Source: Streptomyces flavofungini (GTDB taxonomy: Bacteria; Actinomycetota; Actinomycetes; Streptomycetales; Streptomycetaceae). Taken from it: a DNA stretch of 64,000 nucleotides. Where the stretch lies: assembly GCF_030388665.1 (NCBI RefSeq), contig NZ_CP128846.1, positions 7,080,501 to 7,144,500 on the forward strand, written 5' to 3'. Of this stretch, positions 34,819 through 43,475 are shown one piece after another; the first letter of the stretch is position 1, and every line of letters begins with the position of its first letter. A program made the position numbers and the translations under genes. A model generated the notes under the pieces. It saw only the letters and a list, made by a program, of their open reading frames with translations. It was not told where the DNA came from and searched no databases.

Positions 34819-34930
34819 CCTGCCCCGCGGCGGCTGCGGGTGCGGCCCGTGGGCACCGCGACGAGAATGAGGACGCCGGGACTGGCGGCGCCTCCGCGCC
34901 GCGCCGGCCGTCCGGCACCGGGAGGTACCC

Positions 34931-35350
34931 ATGACCACCGCCGGAGACATCATGCACCGGGGTGCCCGGTGGATCCCCGCGCACGAGACCCTGGACCGCG
35001 CGGCCCAGCTCATGCGCCAACTCGACGTGGGTGCCCTGCCCATCAGCGACCAGAACGAGCGGCTGTGCGGCATCCTCACCGACCGCGACATCGTCGTCGG
35101 CTGCGTCGCGATGGGGCACGACCCCGCCAAGGTCACCGCGGGCGACATGGCCAGGGGCACACCGCGCTGGGTCGCCTCGGACGCCGACGTCGAGGAGGTG
35201 CTGCACGAGATGCAGGGCCACCAGATCCGCAGGCTGCCCGTGATCGAGAACAAGCGCCTCGTCGGGATGATCAGCGAGGCCGACCTCGCCAAGCACCTGA
35301 CCGACGAACAGCTCTCCGGCTGGGTCGAGAGCGTCTACGCCAAGTCCTGA
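34931..35350 (+). CDS. Two-CBS-domain protein
   Basis: A 139-residue protein made of two CBS motifs (about 1-63 and 66-130): DRAAQLMRQLDVGALPIS, LCGILTDRDIVVGCVAMG, then DVEEVLHEMQGHQIRRLPVI and LVGMISEADLAKHL. CBS pairs bind adenosine nucleotides and serve as energy or redox sensors. It is not fused to an enzyme. GGGAGG lies 8 bases before the ATG. Confidence 0.9.
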   Translation: MTTAGDIMHRGARWIPAHETLDRAAQLMRQLDVGALPISDQNERLCGILTDRDIVVGCVAMGHDPAKVTAGDMARGTPRWVASDADVEEVLHEMQGHQIRRLPVIENKRLVGMISEADLAKHLTDEQLSGWVESVYAKS

Positions 35351-35390
35351 CCCGTCCCGCGCGTGCCCCCGCGCCGGTGCGGCCTTCCCC

Positions 35391-36545
35391 CTACAGCCAG
35401 CCGCTGCGCCGGAAGCCTCGGTAGAGCAGCACACACGCTGTCGCTATCACTCCCATCACCAGTCCGTATCCGTACTGCCAGCGCAGCTCGGGCATGTGGT
35501 CGAAGTTCATGCCGTAGACCCCGCAGACCATCGTGGGCACGGCGACGATGGCGGCCCAGGCCGTGATCTTCCGCATGTCCTCGTTCTGGGCGACCGTCAC
35601 CTGGGCGAGATGCGCCTGGAGGATCGAGTTCAGGAGCTCGTCGAAGGCCGCTATCTGTTCGGTGACCCGCTTGAGGTGGTCGTCCACGTCCCGGAAGTAC
35701 GCCTGTATCTCCGGGGCGACGAGCCGCATCGGCTTGGCGGCGAGGATCTGGAGCGGGCGGCCGAGCGGCACCACCGCCCGCTTCAGCTCCAGGAGCTCGC
35801 GCTTGAGCTGGTAGATCCGGCCCGGGTCGGTCCCGCGGGCACCTTCGGGCGCGAACACCTCCGCCTCGACCTGGTCGATGTCGGCCTGCACCGAGTCCGC
35901 CACCACCAGATAGTCGTCCACGACCTGGTCCGCGATGGCGTGCAGGACCGCCGCCGGGCCCTGTGCCAGCTGGTCGGGCGTCCCCTCGAGCTGCTCGCGC
36001 AGCGGGCCCAGCGAGCCGTGCCTGCCGTGCCGCACGGTGATCACGAACTCCTTGCCGACGAAGACCATGATCTCGCCGGTGTCCACCACCACGCTGGTCG
36101 CGGTCAGCTCGGCGTGCTCCACGTAACAGACCGTCTTGAACACGGCGAACAGCGTCTGGCCATAGCGCTCGACCTTCGGCCGCTGGTGGGCGTGGACCGC
36201 GTCCTCGACCGCCAGCGGGTGCAGGTCGAAGAGCTCGGCGATGCCCGCGAACTCCCGCTCCGTCGGCTCGTGGAGCCCCAGCCAGACGAAGCCGTCGTCG
36301 TGCTTGCGGACGTGTCCCACGGCCTCGACGAGATCGCCGTCGCGCTCCAGGGTCTGGCGCACCCCCTTGCGATAGGTCACGCACTTCACCACCGACGAGC
36401 CCAGCGGGGAACGGGCGGGGTGGCTCAGGTCGACGCGAGGGCCGCGTCGGGTCAGTCCCGCGACCTTGCGCAGGCCGCGGACGCTCCGCAGACTCCCGAC
36501 CCTGCGGAGGCTTCCGACCTTCCGCAGGTTGCCCGACATCGACAT
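35391..36545 (-). CDS. corA: CorA-type Mg2+/Co2+ channel
   Basis: A 384-residue cation channel. A long cytoplasmic N-domain (VGHVRKHDDGFVWLGLHEPT, LFDLHPLAVEDAVHAHQRPK) is followed by two C-terminal helices with the selectivity motif VYGMNFDHMPEL (GMN). Basic residues end the protein (YRGFRRSGWL). ATG 36545 lies 6 bases after GAGGAG. The first 30 residues carry a short degenerate repeat, LRKVGSLRRVGSLRSVRGLR, before the conserved domain, rarely seen in CorA. The organism would use it for Mg2+ uptake. Confidence 0.9.
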   Translation of the reverse strand: MSMSGNLRKVGSLRRVGSLRSVRGLRKVAGLTRRGPRVDLSHPARSPLGSSVVKCVTYRKGVRQTLERDGDLVEAVGHVRKHDDGFVWLGLHEPTEREFAGIAELFDLHPLAVEDAVHAHQRPKVERYGQTLFAVFKTVCYVEHAELTATSVVVDTGEIMVFVGKEFVITVRHGRHGSLGPLREQLEGTPDQLAQGPAAVLHAIADQVVDDYLVVADSVQADIDQVEAEVFAPEGARGTDPGRIYQLKRELLELKRAVVPLGRPLQILAAKPMRLVAPEIQAYFRDVDDHLKRVTEQIAAFDELLNSILQAHLAQVTVAQNEDMRKITAWAAIVAVPTMVCGVYGMNFDHMPELRWQYGYGLVMGVIATACVLLYRGFRRSGWL

Positions 36546-36655
36546 GTGCAGCTCCTCGTGCTGGACTTGATGGGCAAGTCTGCCAGTCCGGTCCGACACC
36601 ACGGCGAGGCCTGTGGGAACGGAATACTCCGCTCCGGAACTGTAATGATCGCCAC

Positions 36656-37450
36656 ATGACGCGAACCGACGGACATCTCCTCGACGGCAGGACCGGCGAG
36701 TCGGCGACCTGCTCCAGCGCCTTCGCCGCCCTCTTCGACCCCACCACCTTCCGGCACATCGAACGGCTGGGCATCGGGCCCGGCTGGCGCTGCTGGGAGG
36801 TCGGTGCCGGCGGCACGTCCGTCGTGTCCTGGCTCGCCAAGCGGGTCGGCCCCACCGGCCGGGTGCTCGCCACCGCCACGGACCCGGCGCCGCTGACGTC
36901 GGCCGCGCGCCCGCCCGTACAGGTGCGTACCCACGACGTGGCCGCAGACGCGCCGCCCGCCGAGGCGTTCGACCTGGTGCACGCCCGCCTAGTGCTCACC
37001 CACGTGCCGGACCGCGAGCGGGCGCTGCACTCCATGATCAAGGCGCTGCGCCCCGGCGGCCGGCTCCTGATCGAGGAGTCCGACCCCGCCCTGCAGCCCC
37101 TCGCCTGCCCCGACGAGCACGGCCCCGAGGAGGAGGCGGCGAACCGGCTGCGCGGGGGTGTGCGCTCCCTGCTCGCCGACCGCGGCGCCGACCTCGCGTT
37201 CGGGCGGGTGCTGCCGCGGCTGCTGCGCGCGGCGGGACTGCGGCAGGTGGAGGCCGACGCGTACTTCCCGCTCGTCTCCCCGGCGTGCGCGGCCCTGGAG
37301 TCCGCCACCGTCGAGCAGGTCCGCACCGACCTGGTCGCCGCGGGCCTCGCCTCGCACGACGACATCGAGCGGCACCTCGCCCATGTCGCCGACCGCGTCG
37401 TCGTCCCGGCCACGGCCCCGCTGGTGTCGGCATGGGCCCGCAAGGCTTGA
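36656..37450 (+). CDS. Class I SAM-dependent methyltransferase
   Basis: A 264-residue protein. CWEVGAGGTSVVSWLAKRVG is motif I, VLATATDPAPL the acidic loop, LVHARLVLTHVPDRERALHS motif IV-like, and LRPGGRLLIEESDPAL motif V. It begins from ATG 36656 without a clear ribosome-binding site; AAGTGG-like leader signals are absent. The substrate is unknown. It is divergent from corA, with a shared gap of 110 bases. Confidence 0.85.
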   Translation: MTRTDGHLLDGRTGESATCSSAFAALFDPTTFRHIERLGIGPGWRCWEVGAGGTSVVSWLAKRVGPTGRVLATATDPAPLTSAARPPVQVRTHDVAADAPPAEAFDLVHARLVLTHVPDRERALHSMIKALRPGGRLLIEESDPALQPLACPDEHGPEEEAANRLRGGVRSLLADRGADLAFGRVLPRLLRAAGLRQVEADAYFPLVSPACAALESATVEQVRTDLVAAGLASHDDIERHLAHVADRVVVPATAPLVSAWARKA

Positions 37451-37457
37451 CCGGGGC

Positions 37458-37499
37458 GGGAGGCTTGGCTGGGGGGTGGGTTGGGAGGCTTGGCTGGGG
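37458..37499. repeat. Direct repeat after the methyltransferase gene
   Basis: GGGAGGCTTGGCTGGGG occurs at 37458-37474 and again at 37483-37499. The stretch 37540-37590 then has TCCAGCCCTCGCCGGA twice. The whole 160-base gap before the psuK-like gene is built of such repeats and has no gene. Confidence 0.6.
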
Positions 37500-37610
37500 C
37501 GTGAGGACGGACTGGGGTGCGGGCCGGGGCCGGGGCGCTCCAGCCCTCGCCGGAAGCCCGGTGTTCCAGCCCTCGCCGGAGACCGGGTATGCTCCCCCTC
37601 GCCGAGCACC

Positions 37611-38672
37611 TCACGCCCTAGGCGGAACCCCCGCAAGTCCCCCCGGAAGCGGGGCTCGCAGCTCCGGCCGGGCCCCCACCCGTGACACCGCCCGCGCCCC
37701 CGCCCGGCACCCCTCGCTCACGGCCTCCCGCAGCCCCGCACCCGCCAGCCGCGACGCGACGTACGCCCCCGTGAACGCGTCGCCCGCGCCGGTGGAGTCC
37801 CGCGCGTCCGCCCGCACCGCCGGGGCGCGGACCCGTACCCGCCCGTCCCGCGCGGCCAGTGCGCCGTCCCCGCCCAGCTTGACGACCACCTCGGGGAACC
37901 GGCGGCTCAGCTCGGCGGCCGCGTCGGCGGGCTCGGTCGGGTCGGCCGCTCCGGCAGGATCGGTCGGCCCCGGTGGCCCCGTCAGGAGCAAGGCCTCGTC
38001 CCGGCTCGGCAGCAGTACGTCCACCCCGGCCGCGTCGGCCAGGAAGCGGTCCACCCCGTACCGGCGGAGGAACCCCGTGGACGCGGGGTCCACGCTCACC
38101 GTCACTCCGCGCGCGCGTGCCGACGCCAACGCCGCCCGCGCCGCCGCGCGGCTCGGCTCGGCGAAGAACAGGTAGCCGGACAGGTGGAGCCAGGTCACGC
38201 CGTCGAGCAGGGACGGCGTCCAGTCGGCGGGGGACAGGCGCAGGCAGGCGCCGCTGTCCGTGAGGAACGTCCGCTCGGCCGCCGAACCGGCCGTGTCGAC
38301 CAGGCTGATCACCGTGCCCGTAAGCGCTTCGGGGTCGACGGCGATGTGGGGGCGTACCGAGGCGCGGAGCAGCATCTCCTCGTGCCATGCCGCCGCGTCG
38401 GCACCCGCGCGCCCGAGGAACCGCACATCGCGGCAGCCCCAGTGGGCCGCCCAGCAGGCCACGTTGGCGCCCGCGCCGCCCGGCACGGTGCGGATCGCCG
38501 CGACCGTGTCGGTGCCGGGTGCGAGGGGCCCCCGGTGCCGCGCGACGATGTCCGTGACGACGTCACCCACGACCAGGAGCGCGCCGGATCCGTTCGGAGT
38601 GGGCTCTGCGGAGCGGCCCGCCCTGCCGGGTGCCGCCGCCCTGGCGTCCGGTGGCTCGCCGGACGCCGTCAC
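37611..38672 (-). CDS. PfkB-family kinase, probable pseudouridine kinase
   Basis: A 353-residue PfkB carbohydrate kinase. VVGDVVTDIVAR opens the fold, PGGAGANVACWAAHWG is the first signature, and DSTGAGDAFTGAYVAS holds the catalytic Asp and anion hole. It lies with a 4-base GTGA overlap after the pseudouridine-5'-phosphate glycosidase gene, so it probably phosphorylates pseudouridine to the 5'-phosphate. The N-terminal 30 residues (SGEPPDARAAAPGRAG) are extra and disordered. The coupling strongly supports the pathway reading. Confidence 0.88.
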   Translation of the reverse strand: MTASGEPPDARAAAPGRAGRSAEPTPNGSGALLVVGDVVTDIVARHRGPLAPGTDTVAAIRTVPGGAGANVACWAAHWGCRDVRFLGRAGADAAAWHEEMLLRASVRPHIAVDPEALTGTVISLVDTAGSAAERTFLTDSGACLRLSPADWTPSLLDGVTWLHLSGYLFFAEPSRAAARAALASARARGVTVSVDPASTGFLRRYGVDRFLADAAGVDVLLPSRDEALLLTGPPGPTDPAGAADPTEPADAAAELSRRFPEVVVKLGGDGALAARDGRVRVRAPAVRADARDSTGAGDAFTGAYVASRLAGAGLREAVSEGCRAGARAVSRVGARPELRAPLPGGLAGVPPRA

Positions 38673-39574
38673 GCCCGCGTCCACGCCGCCGCGATCCGTG
38701 CCGCGAGCCGCACGTTCCCCCGCACCGCCGCGAGGTTGGCCTCCAGGGAGGCTCCGTCCGTGTGCCGCATCAGGTGGTCGAGAAGGAACGGGGTCACCGC
38801 CTGGCCGTGCACCTCCCGCGCGGCGCACTCCCGCAGCGCCTCGTCGAGCACGCGCGCGTGGAGGGCGGGTTCGAGCTGTTCGGCCTCCGGCACCGGATTG
38901 GCCACGACGAGCGCCGACTCGGGTCCGGACAGCGCGTCCTGGGCGCGCATGACCGCTGCGACCTCGTCCGGCGTGCGCAGCGTCCAGTCCACGTCGTGCC
39001 CGGAGTCGGAGAGGTAGAAGCCGGGGAAGCGGGACGTGCCGTAGCCCGCCACCGCCACGCCCAGGGTCTCCAGGCGCTGGAGCGTCGCGGCCACGTCCAG
39101 GATCGACTTCACGCCCGCGCACACGACCGTGATCCGGGTCCGCGCGAGCAGCCCCAGGTCGGCCGACTCGTCCTGGGTGAGGGTCCACTCCCGGTGCACC
39201 CCGCCGAGCCCGCCGGTGGCGAACACACGGAGTCCCGCACGGGCGGCGAGCAGGGCTGTCGCGGACACCGTCGTCGCCCCGCTCGCGCCGGCCGCGACGG
39301 CGAGCGGCAGGTCCCGGTGGCCCAGCTTGCGGATGCCGTCCTCACCGGCGACGCGCTCCAACTGGTCCTTGCCCAGGCCGACGTGGGGGCGCCCGTCCAG
39401 GACAGCGATCGTGGCGGGCACAGCGCCCTCGTCGCGTACGACCTGCTCCAGTTCGAGGGCGACGCGCAGATTGCGGGGGCGCGGCAGCCCGTGCGCGATG
39501 ATCGTGGACTCCAGGGCCACGACCGGGCGCCGTCGCGCGAGAGCCGTCTGTACCTCGTCGGACACCACCAACAC
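38669..39574 (-). CDS. psuG: Pseudouridine-5'-phosphate glycosidase
   Basis: A 301-residue enzyme that splits pseudouridine 5'-phosphate into uracil and ribose 5-phosphate. VVALESTIIAHGLPRPRNL, then GVKSILDVAATLQRLET, GYGTSRFPGFYLSDSG and PVTPFLL-type VTPFLLDHL are PsuG motifs. GTG 39574 follows AGGAGG by 6 bases; longer upstream starts (ATG 39661) collide with the divergent cupin gene. It forms an operon with the downstream PfkB kinase. Confidence 0.92.
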   Translation of the reverse strand: MLVVSDEVQTALARRRPVVALESTIIAHGLPRPRNLRVALELEQVVRDEGAVPATIAVLDGRPHVGLGKDQLERVAGEDGIRKLGHRDLPLAVAAGASGATTVSATALLAARAGLRVFATGGLGGVHREWTLTQDESADLGLLARTRITVVCAGVKSILDVAATLQRLETLGVAVAGYGTSRFPGFYLSDSGHDVDWTLRTPDEVAAVMRAQDALSGPESALVVANPVPEAEQLEPALHARVLDEALRECAAREVHGQAVTPFLLDHLMRHTDGASLEANLAAVRGNVRLAARIAAAWTRA

Positions 39575-39653
39575 GGTCAGCCTCCTGCCAGTCGGGTCTT
39601 CCTTCATCCCTGGCGGGCGGGGCCCCGCGGCAAACCCATTAAGGTGACCGGCC

Positions 39654-40022
39654 ATGACCACGAATGATCAGAACGCGCCCTCTTTTGCCGTGCACATTCC
39701 GGACGTCGAGCTGGAGGAGGAGCCGCTCGACCCGCAGCAGATCGTCTCCGGAACGCCCGTCGTCACCGGCAAGGTCCTCTGGGAGTCCGCCGACGGCAAG
39801 CAACTGCGCGGCATCTGGCAGATCACCCCGGGAGTGGTGACCGACACCGAGGCCAACGAACTGTTCGTGGTCGTCAGCGGCCGCGCCACCATCGACGTGG
39901 AGGGCGGCGACGTCCTGGAGGTCGGCCCCGGCGACGCGGCCGTGCTGCGCGAGGGCGACCGTACGACGTGGACCGTGCACGAGACGCTGCGCAAGGCCTA
40001 CCACATCACCCTCGGCGGCTGA
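39654..40022 (+). CDS. Cupin-domain protein
   Basis: A 122-residue single-domain cupin. GIWQITPGVVTDTEANELFV, then VVSGRATIDVEGGDVLEVGP and DAAVLREGDRTTWTVHETLR give the beta-barrel pattern; the usual metal His pair is not complete (the first strand has TEANELF). DUF861/EutQ-like small cupins are similar. Role unknown. ATTAAGGT ends 8 bases before the ATG, so the promoter is very close. Confidence 0.8.
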   Translation: MTTNDQNAPSFAVHIPDVELEEEPLDPQQIVSGTPVVTGKVLWESADGKQLRGIWQITPGVVTDTEANELFVVVSGRATIDVEGGDVLEVGPGDAAVLREGDRTTWTVHETLRKAYHITLGG

Positions 40023-40044
40023 ACGCCCGCCCGGCCGCGGGCGT
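40023..40044. terminator. Hairpin between convergent genes
   Basis: ACGCCCGC (40023-40030) pairs with GCGGGCGT (40037-40044), an 8-bp stem with a 6-base loop, right after the cupin stop codon and 36 bases from the stop of the leftward MFS gene. Confidence 0.6.
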
Positions 40045-40079
40045 CCGGCGCGTGCGGTGCGCGGTGCGGCACGCCCGGG

Positions 40080-41402
40080 TCAGTCCTCCGGTACGGCCCC
40101 GGCCCCGGCGTCCTTGCGGCCGGGGCCGCGCGTGAACAGGGCGAACGCCGCGAGCGGCAGCAGCAGGAGCGCCGCGATCAGGTTGAGCCACCCGTAGCTC
40201 GCCCGCGCGACCACCAGGCCCGCCACCGCGCCGCCGGCGCCCGCCGCCGTGTTCATGGTCAGGTCCGAGAGGCCCTGCGCGGCGGCCCGCGCGGCCTGCG
40301 GCACCGAGTCGGTGAGCAGCGCGGACCCCGCCACGAGCCCCGCCGACCAGCCGAGGCCGAGCACGAACAGGCCCGCCGCCGTCTGCCCGTGGTTGCTCCC
40401 GGCCGTCCCCGCGAGCAGCGCCGCCAAGGCGAGCAGGCTCACCGAGAGGGCGATGACGGCGAGCCGCCCGATCCGGTCCGCGAGCCGCCCCATCACCGGC
40501 GAGAACGCGTACATGCCCGCGATGTGCCCGCTGATGACCAGGCCGATCAGATCGATGCTCGCCCCGTGGTGGCCGAGGTCGACCGGGGTCATCGACATGA
40601 TCGACACCATGGCGGTGTGCGCGATGGCGACCGTCACCAGCGCGAGCCGCGCCTGCCGCGAGGCGGCCACGGCGGCGAACCCGGCCCGCAGGGACCGGCC
40701 CGCCGCCGTCCGGTCACCGGCTGGTTCCAGCGCGCGGGCGGTCAGCAGCGGATCGGGGCGCAGCAGCAGCGCCACCACGACCGCCGAGATCAGGAAGATC
40801 CCGGCCGCCCAGACGAAGGGCCCGGCTTCCTTCGGAACGCCGAGCCCGGAGACGCTGCGGCCCGCGGGCGCGGCGATGTTGGGGCCGAGGACCGCGCCGA
40901 TCGTCGTGGCCCACACGACGTTGGAGATGGCGCGCGCCCTGGCCCCCGGCTCGGCCAGGTCGGCCGCCGCGAACCGGGCCTGCAAGTTGGCCGACGACGC
41001 CGCGCCGAACCCGGCCATGCCCACCAGGAGCAGCGGGAAGTTCCCGACGGCCGCGGCCACGACCACCACTCCCGCGCCCAACGCGCCGATGAGGTAGGCC
41101 AGGACGAGACCGGGGCGGCGGCCCCGCGCGGTCATCAGGGCCGCGAGGGGCACCGAGAGCAGCGCCGTCCCGGCGACGGTCGCGGTGGGCGCGAGCCCGG
41201 ACAGCGACTCCGTGCCGCTGACCTCCTTCGCGAGCACGGCGGCCAGCGCGATCCCGATGGCGACGCCGAGCCCGCCGAGTATCTGGCTCGCGATCAGGAC
41301 CGCCGTGATCCGCCGGCGCAGCGCGGGCAGTTCCTCGACGCCGACGGGGGACGGCGAGGGGGAGGGTGAGGGCGAGGCGGAGGACGAGGGGGATATGACC
41401 AC
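40080..41402 (-). CDS. MFS transporter
   Basis: A 440-residue major facilitator with about 12 helices. ALMTARGRRPGLVLAYLIGA is the motif A loop after helix 2, GRLADRIGRLAVIALSVSLL its second-half repeat, and LVAGSALLTDSVPQAARAAA a later loop. A Ser/Pro-rich leader (SASPSPSPSPSP) precedes helix 1. The substrate is unknown. GTG 41402 is the start; the leader region holds the CATG-type dyads noted at 41420. Confidence 0.85.
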   Translation of the reverse strand: MVISPSSSASPSPSPSPSPVGVEELPALRRRITAVLIASQILGGLGVAIGIALAAVLAKEVSGTESLSGLAPTATVAGTALLSVPLAALMTARGRRPGLVLAYLIGALGAGVVVVAAAVGNFPLLLVGMAGFGAASSANLQARFAAADLAEPGARARAISNVVWATTIGAVLGPNIAAPAGRSVSGLGVPKEAGPFVWAAGIFLISAVVVALLLRPDPLLTARALEPAGDRTAAGRSLRAGFAAVAASRQARLALVTVAIAHTAMVSIMSMTPVDLGHHGASIDLIGLVISGHIAGMYAFSPVMGRLADRIGRLAVIALSVSLLALAALLAGTAGSNHGQTAAGLFVLGLGWSAGLVAGSALLTDSVPQAARAAAQGLSDLTMNTAAGAGGAVAGLVVARASYGWLNLIAALLLLPLAAFALFTRGPGRKDAGAGAVPED

Positions 41403-41419
41403 GCCGGAAGTGTGTCAGG

Positions 41420-41441
41420 ACATGTGGTGTTCATGTACATG
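41420..41441. promoter_or_regulatory. Overlapping CATG dyads upstream of the MFS gene
   Basis: ACATG (41420-41424) and CATGT (41432-41436) form an inverted pair 7 bases apart, and CATGTACATG (41432-41441) is a perfect 10-base palindrome. These lie 18-39 bases before the GTG of the leftward MFS gene, a sensible operator site for a repressor. The remaining part of the 203-base gap has no gene. Confidence 0.4.
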
Positions 41442-41605
41442 CAGTGCGGGGCGAAGCCGATCCGAGGGCTCGCCGTACGAGGGAGTGGCGCACGAGGCAC
41501 ACGTACGGAGGCACGCCCTACGACGGCGCTCCGTGCCGAGGAACGACGCGCGACGGCACCTGCGCCCACCGACACCACCCCAGACCCGCGCTGCGCTGCC
41601 GGAGG

Positions 41606-42196
41606 TCAGAACAGCGGCTCGGGAAGCACCCCCTCCAGCGCGAGCAGCTGCCGCTTCGTCTCCAGGCCGCCGCCGAACCCGCCGATGCCGCCGTCGCTCT
41701 CCACCACCCGGTGGCAGGGCACCACGACCGGCAGCGGATTGGCGCCCATCGCCATGCCCACGGCCTGGGCCGCGCCGGGCTGGCCGACGCGGCTGGCCAG
41801 GTCCCCGTAGCCCACGACCGTCCCGAAGGGCACGCCTGCCGCGAGCTCACGGAGCACCTGGCGGTTGAAGCCGGAGATCAGCGACCAGTCCAGCGGCAGC
41901 GCGAAGTCGCGCCGCTCCCCGGCGAAGTACGCCCGCAACTGGCGTATGGGCTCGGCGAGCAGCGGCGAGCCGGGATCCTCGACCGGCGCGGCGCCGAGAC
42001 GGGAGGCCAGGCGCTCCAGTGCCTTGTCGCGCACGCCGTCCGTGGCGTGGAAGACGACCGTGACCAGGCCCGCTTCGGTCGCGGCAAGCAGCAGTGGGCC
42101 GATGTCGCTGGCGACGACGGCCCACACCGCGCCGGACCGCGCGTCCGGCTCCGGACGCTCGTCCCGGTCCTGCTCGTCGTGCCCCATGGCGTTCAT
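41606..42196 (-). CDS. ogt: Methylated-DNA-protein-cysteine methyltransferase
   Basis: A 196-residue suicide enzyme that takes alkyl groups from O6-alkylguanine onto its own cysteine. VGYGDLASRVGQPGAAQAVG is the helix-turn-helix and arginine-finger part, and LPVVVPCHRVVESDGGIGGF holds the acceptor Cys in PCHRV. The start ATG 42196 (MNAMG) is chosen because a PafBC-type promoter at 42204-42226 ends 7 bases before it, which would make a leaderless mRNA; ATG 42187 is an alternative. No ribosome-binding site is visible. Confidence 0.93.
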   Translation of the reverse strand: MNAMGHDEQDRDERPEPDARSGAVWAVVASDIGPLLLAATEAGLVTVVFHATDGVRDKALERLASRLGAAPVEDPGSPLLAEPIRQLRAYFAGERRDFALPLDWSLISGFNRQVLRELAAGVPFGTVVGYGDLASRVGQPGAAQAVGMAMGANPLPVVVPCHRVVESDGGIGGFGGGLETKRQLLALEGVLPEPLF

Positions 42197-42203
42197 GGAA
42201 ACC

Positions 42204-42226
42204 ACGGTACGTCCGGGCACTGACAA
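42204..42226 (-). promoter_or_regulatory. RecA-NDp/PafBC-type promoter of ogt
   Basis: On the minus strand TTGTCAGTG (42226-42218), then 8 bases, then TACCGT (42209-42204). This fits the DNA-damage promoter pattern tTGTCRGTG-N8-TAnnnT known in mycobacteria. The ATG follows the -10 box by 7 bases. Confidence 0.75.
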
Positions 42227-42299
42227 CGCCGCGGGACGAGTCGCCCCGCGGCGCCGGCAGGCGAGGGGCCCGCCCTCGGTCGAGCCCTCGGCCGTCGTG

Positions 42300-43202
42300 T
42301 CAGTCGTTGATCGCCCTGCGCACCACATCGGGCTTGTTGGTGATGATGCCGTCCACCCCGAAGCCCGCGACCCGCCGCGCAGCGGCGGCCTCGTCCACGG
42401 TCCACGTGAAGATCTCCAGGCGCTTGCCGTGCACGCCCTTGAGCCGGTGGATCGCGGAGACGTAGTCGGCGGAGATGGACGTGTGCGTCGAGTTGATCTG
42501 GTCCGCGAACTTCGCGTACGCCGGGAGGTCGGCGGTCGCCGGCGTGCCCAGGAAGCCGGTCTTGATGTCGGGCCGCTGGGCGTGCACCTTCTTGATGCTG
42601 TCCGCGCTGAAGCTCTGGACGACCAGCTTGTTCTTGACGTGGTGGCGGTCCAGCCAGCCGGTCTTGCGCAGCACCCGCAGGGTGTCCCGCTCGATCCCGG
42701 GGTACAGCTCGGGCTTCTTGATCTCCAGGACGAGGCTCTGGTGGTTGCGCGAGACGCGGTTCATGTACTGCGTGAGCGTCGGCACGCGCGCGCCCTTGTA
42801 CTTCTCTCCGAACCAGCTGCCCGCGTCCAGTTTGGCGATCTCCGCCGCGGTGAAGTCTTTCACCTTCCACGGGGAGCGGTCGGGGAAGACCTCCTCGACG
42901 TTCGTCGTCCGCTTCAGGTTGTCGTCGTGGACGATCACCAGCACGCCGTCCTTGGTGCGCTGGACGTCGTTCTCGACCCAGCGGAAGCCCATGCGGGCGG
43001 CCTTGTCGATGGCGGCGAGGGTGTTCTCGGGGGCGTAGGCGGAGGCTCCGCGGTGGGCCACGACTGTGGGGTTCCTGTGCGCGGCGGAGGAGGCGGCGAC
43101 GGCGGTGTCGGCGGGGGCCTGGGCGCTGGCGGTGGAGGGGAGGACGAGTGCTCCTGCTCCCAGGAGTGCGGCGGTCGTGGCGGCTGCGGCGCGTGCGTGC
43201 AC
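42300..43202 (-). CDS. Secreted glycerophosphodiester phosphodiesterase
   Basis: A 300-residue exported GDPD enzyme that cleaves glycerophosphodiesters to glycerol 3-phosphate and an alcohol. The signal sequence is ARAAAATTAALLGAGALVL with an Ala cleavage region. Catalytic and metal residues are in VVAHRGASAYAPENTLAAI, GFRWVENDVQRTKDGVLVI and VHDDNLKRTT. GTG 43202 lies 5 bases after GAGGAG and is preferred to ATG 43220. Confidence 0.92.
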   Translation of the reverse strand: MHARAAAATTAALLGAGALVLPSTASAQAPADTAVAASSAAHRNPTVVAHRGASAYAPENTLAAIDKAARMGFRWVENDVQRTKDGVLVIVHDDNLKRTTNVEEVFPDRSPWKVKDFTAAEIAKLDAGSWFGEKYKGARVPTLTQYMNRVSRNHQSLVLEIKKPELYPGIERDTLRVLRKTGWLDRHHVKNKLVVQSFSADSIKKVHAQRPDIKTGFLGTPATADLPAYAKFADQINSTHTSISADYVSAIHRLKGVHGKRLEIFTWTVDEAAAARRVAGFGVDGIITNKPDVVRRAIND

Positions 43203-43475
43203 GGGTTCTCCTCGCGTCATGAGCTCACGGTTCGCTTGAGAATGACAGTGCACGGCCAACTACGGACAGGTACAGGATGGCCACACGTTGAACACCGGCC
43301 CCCCAAGTGGGGACCCCAGGCGCGGAACCCGTGTTTCTTTGCCGGAAAATCGGTCGTGCGTTCACGGCCGAGCCCTACTCTCACCTCAGCCGACGGCCCG
43401 TCACCCGGCCGTCGGCCGGAGGCAGGCAGGGTGATCCGGGACATCCAGGTACGACAGGCGGAAGGGCTACCGCTC

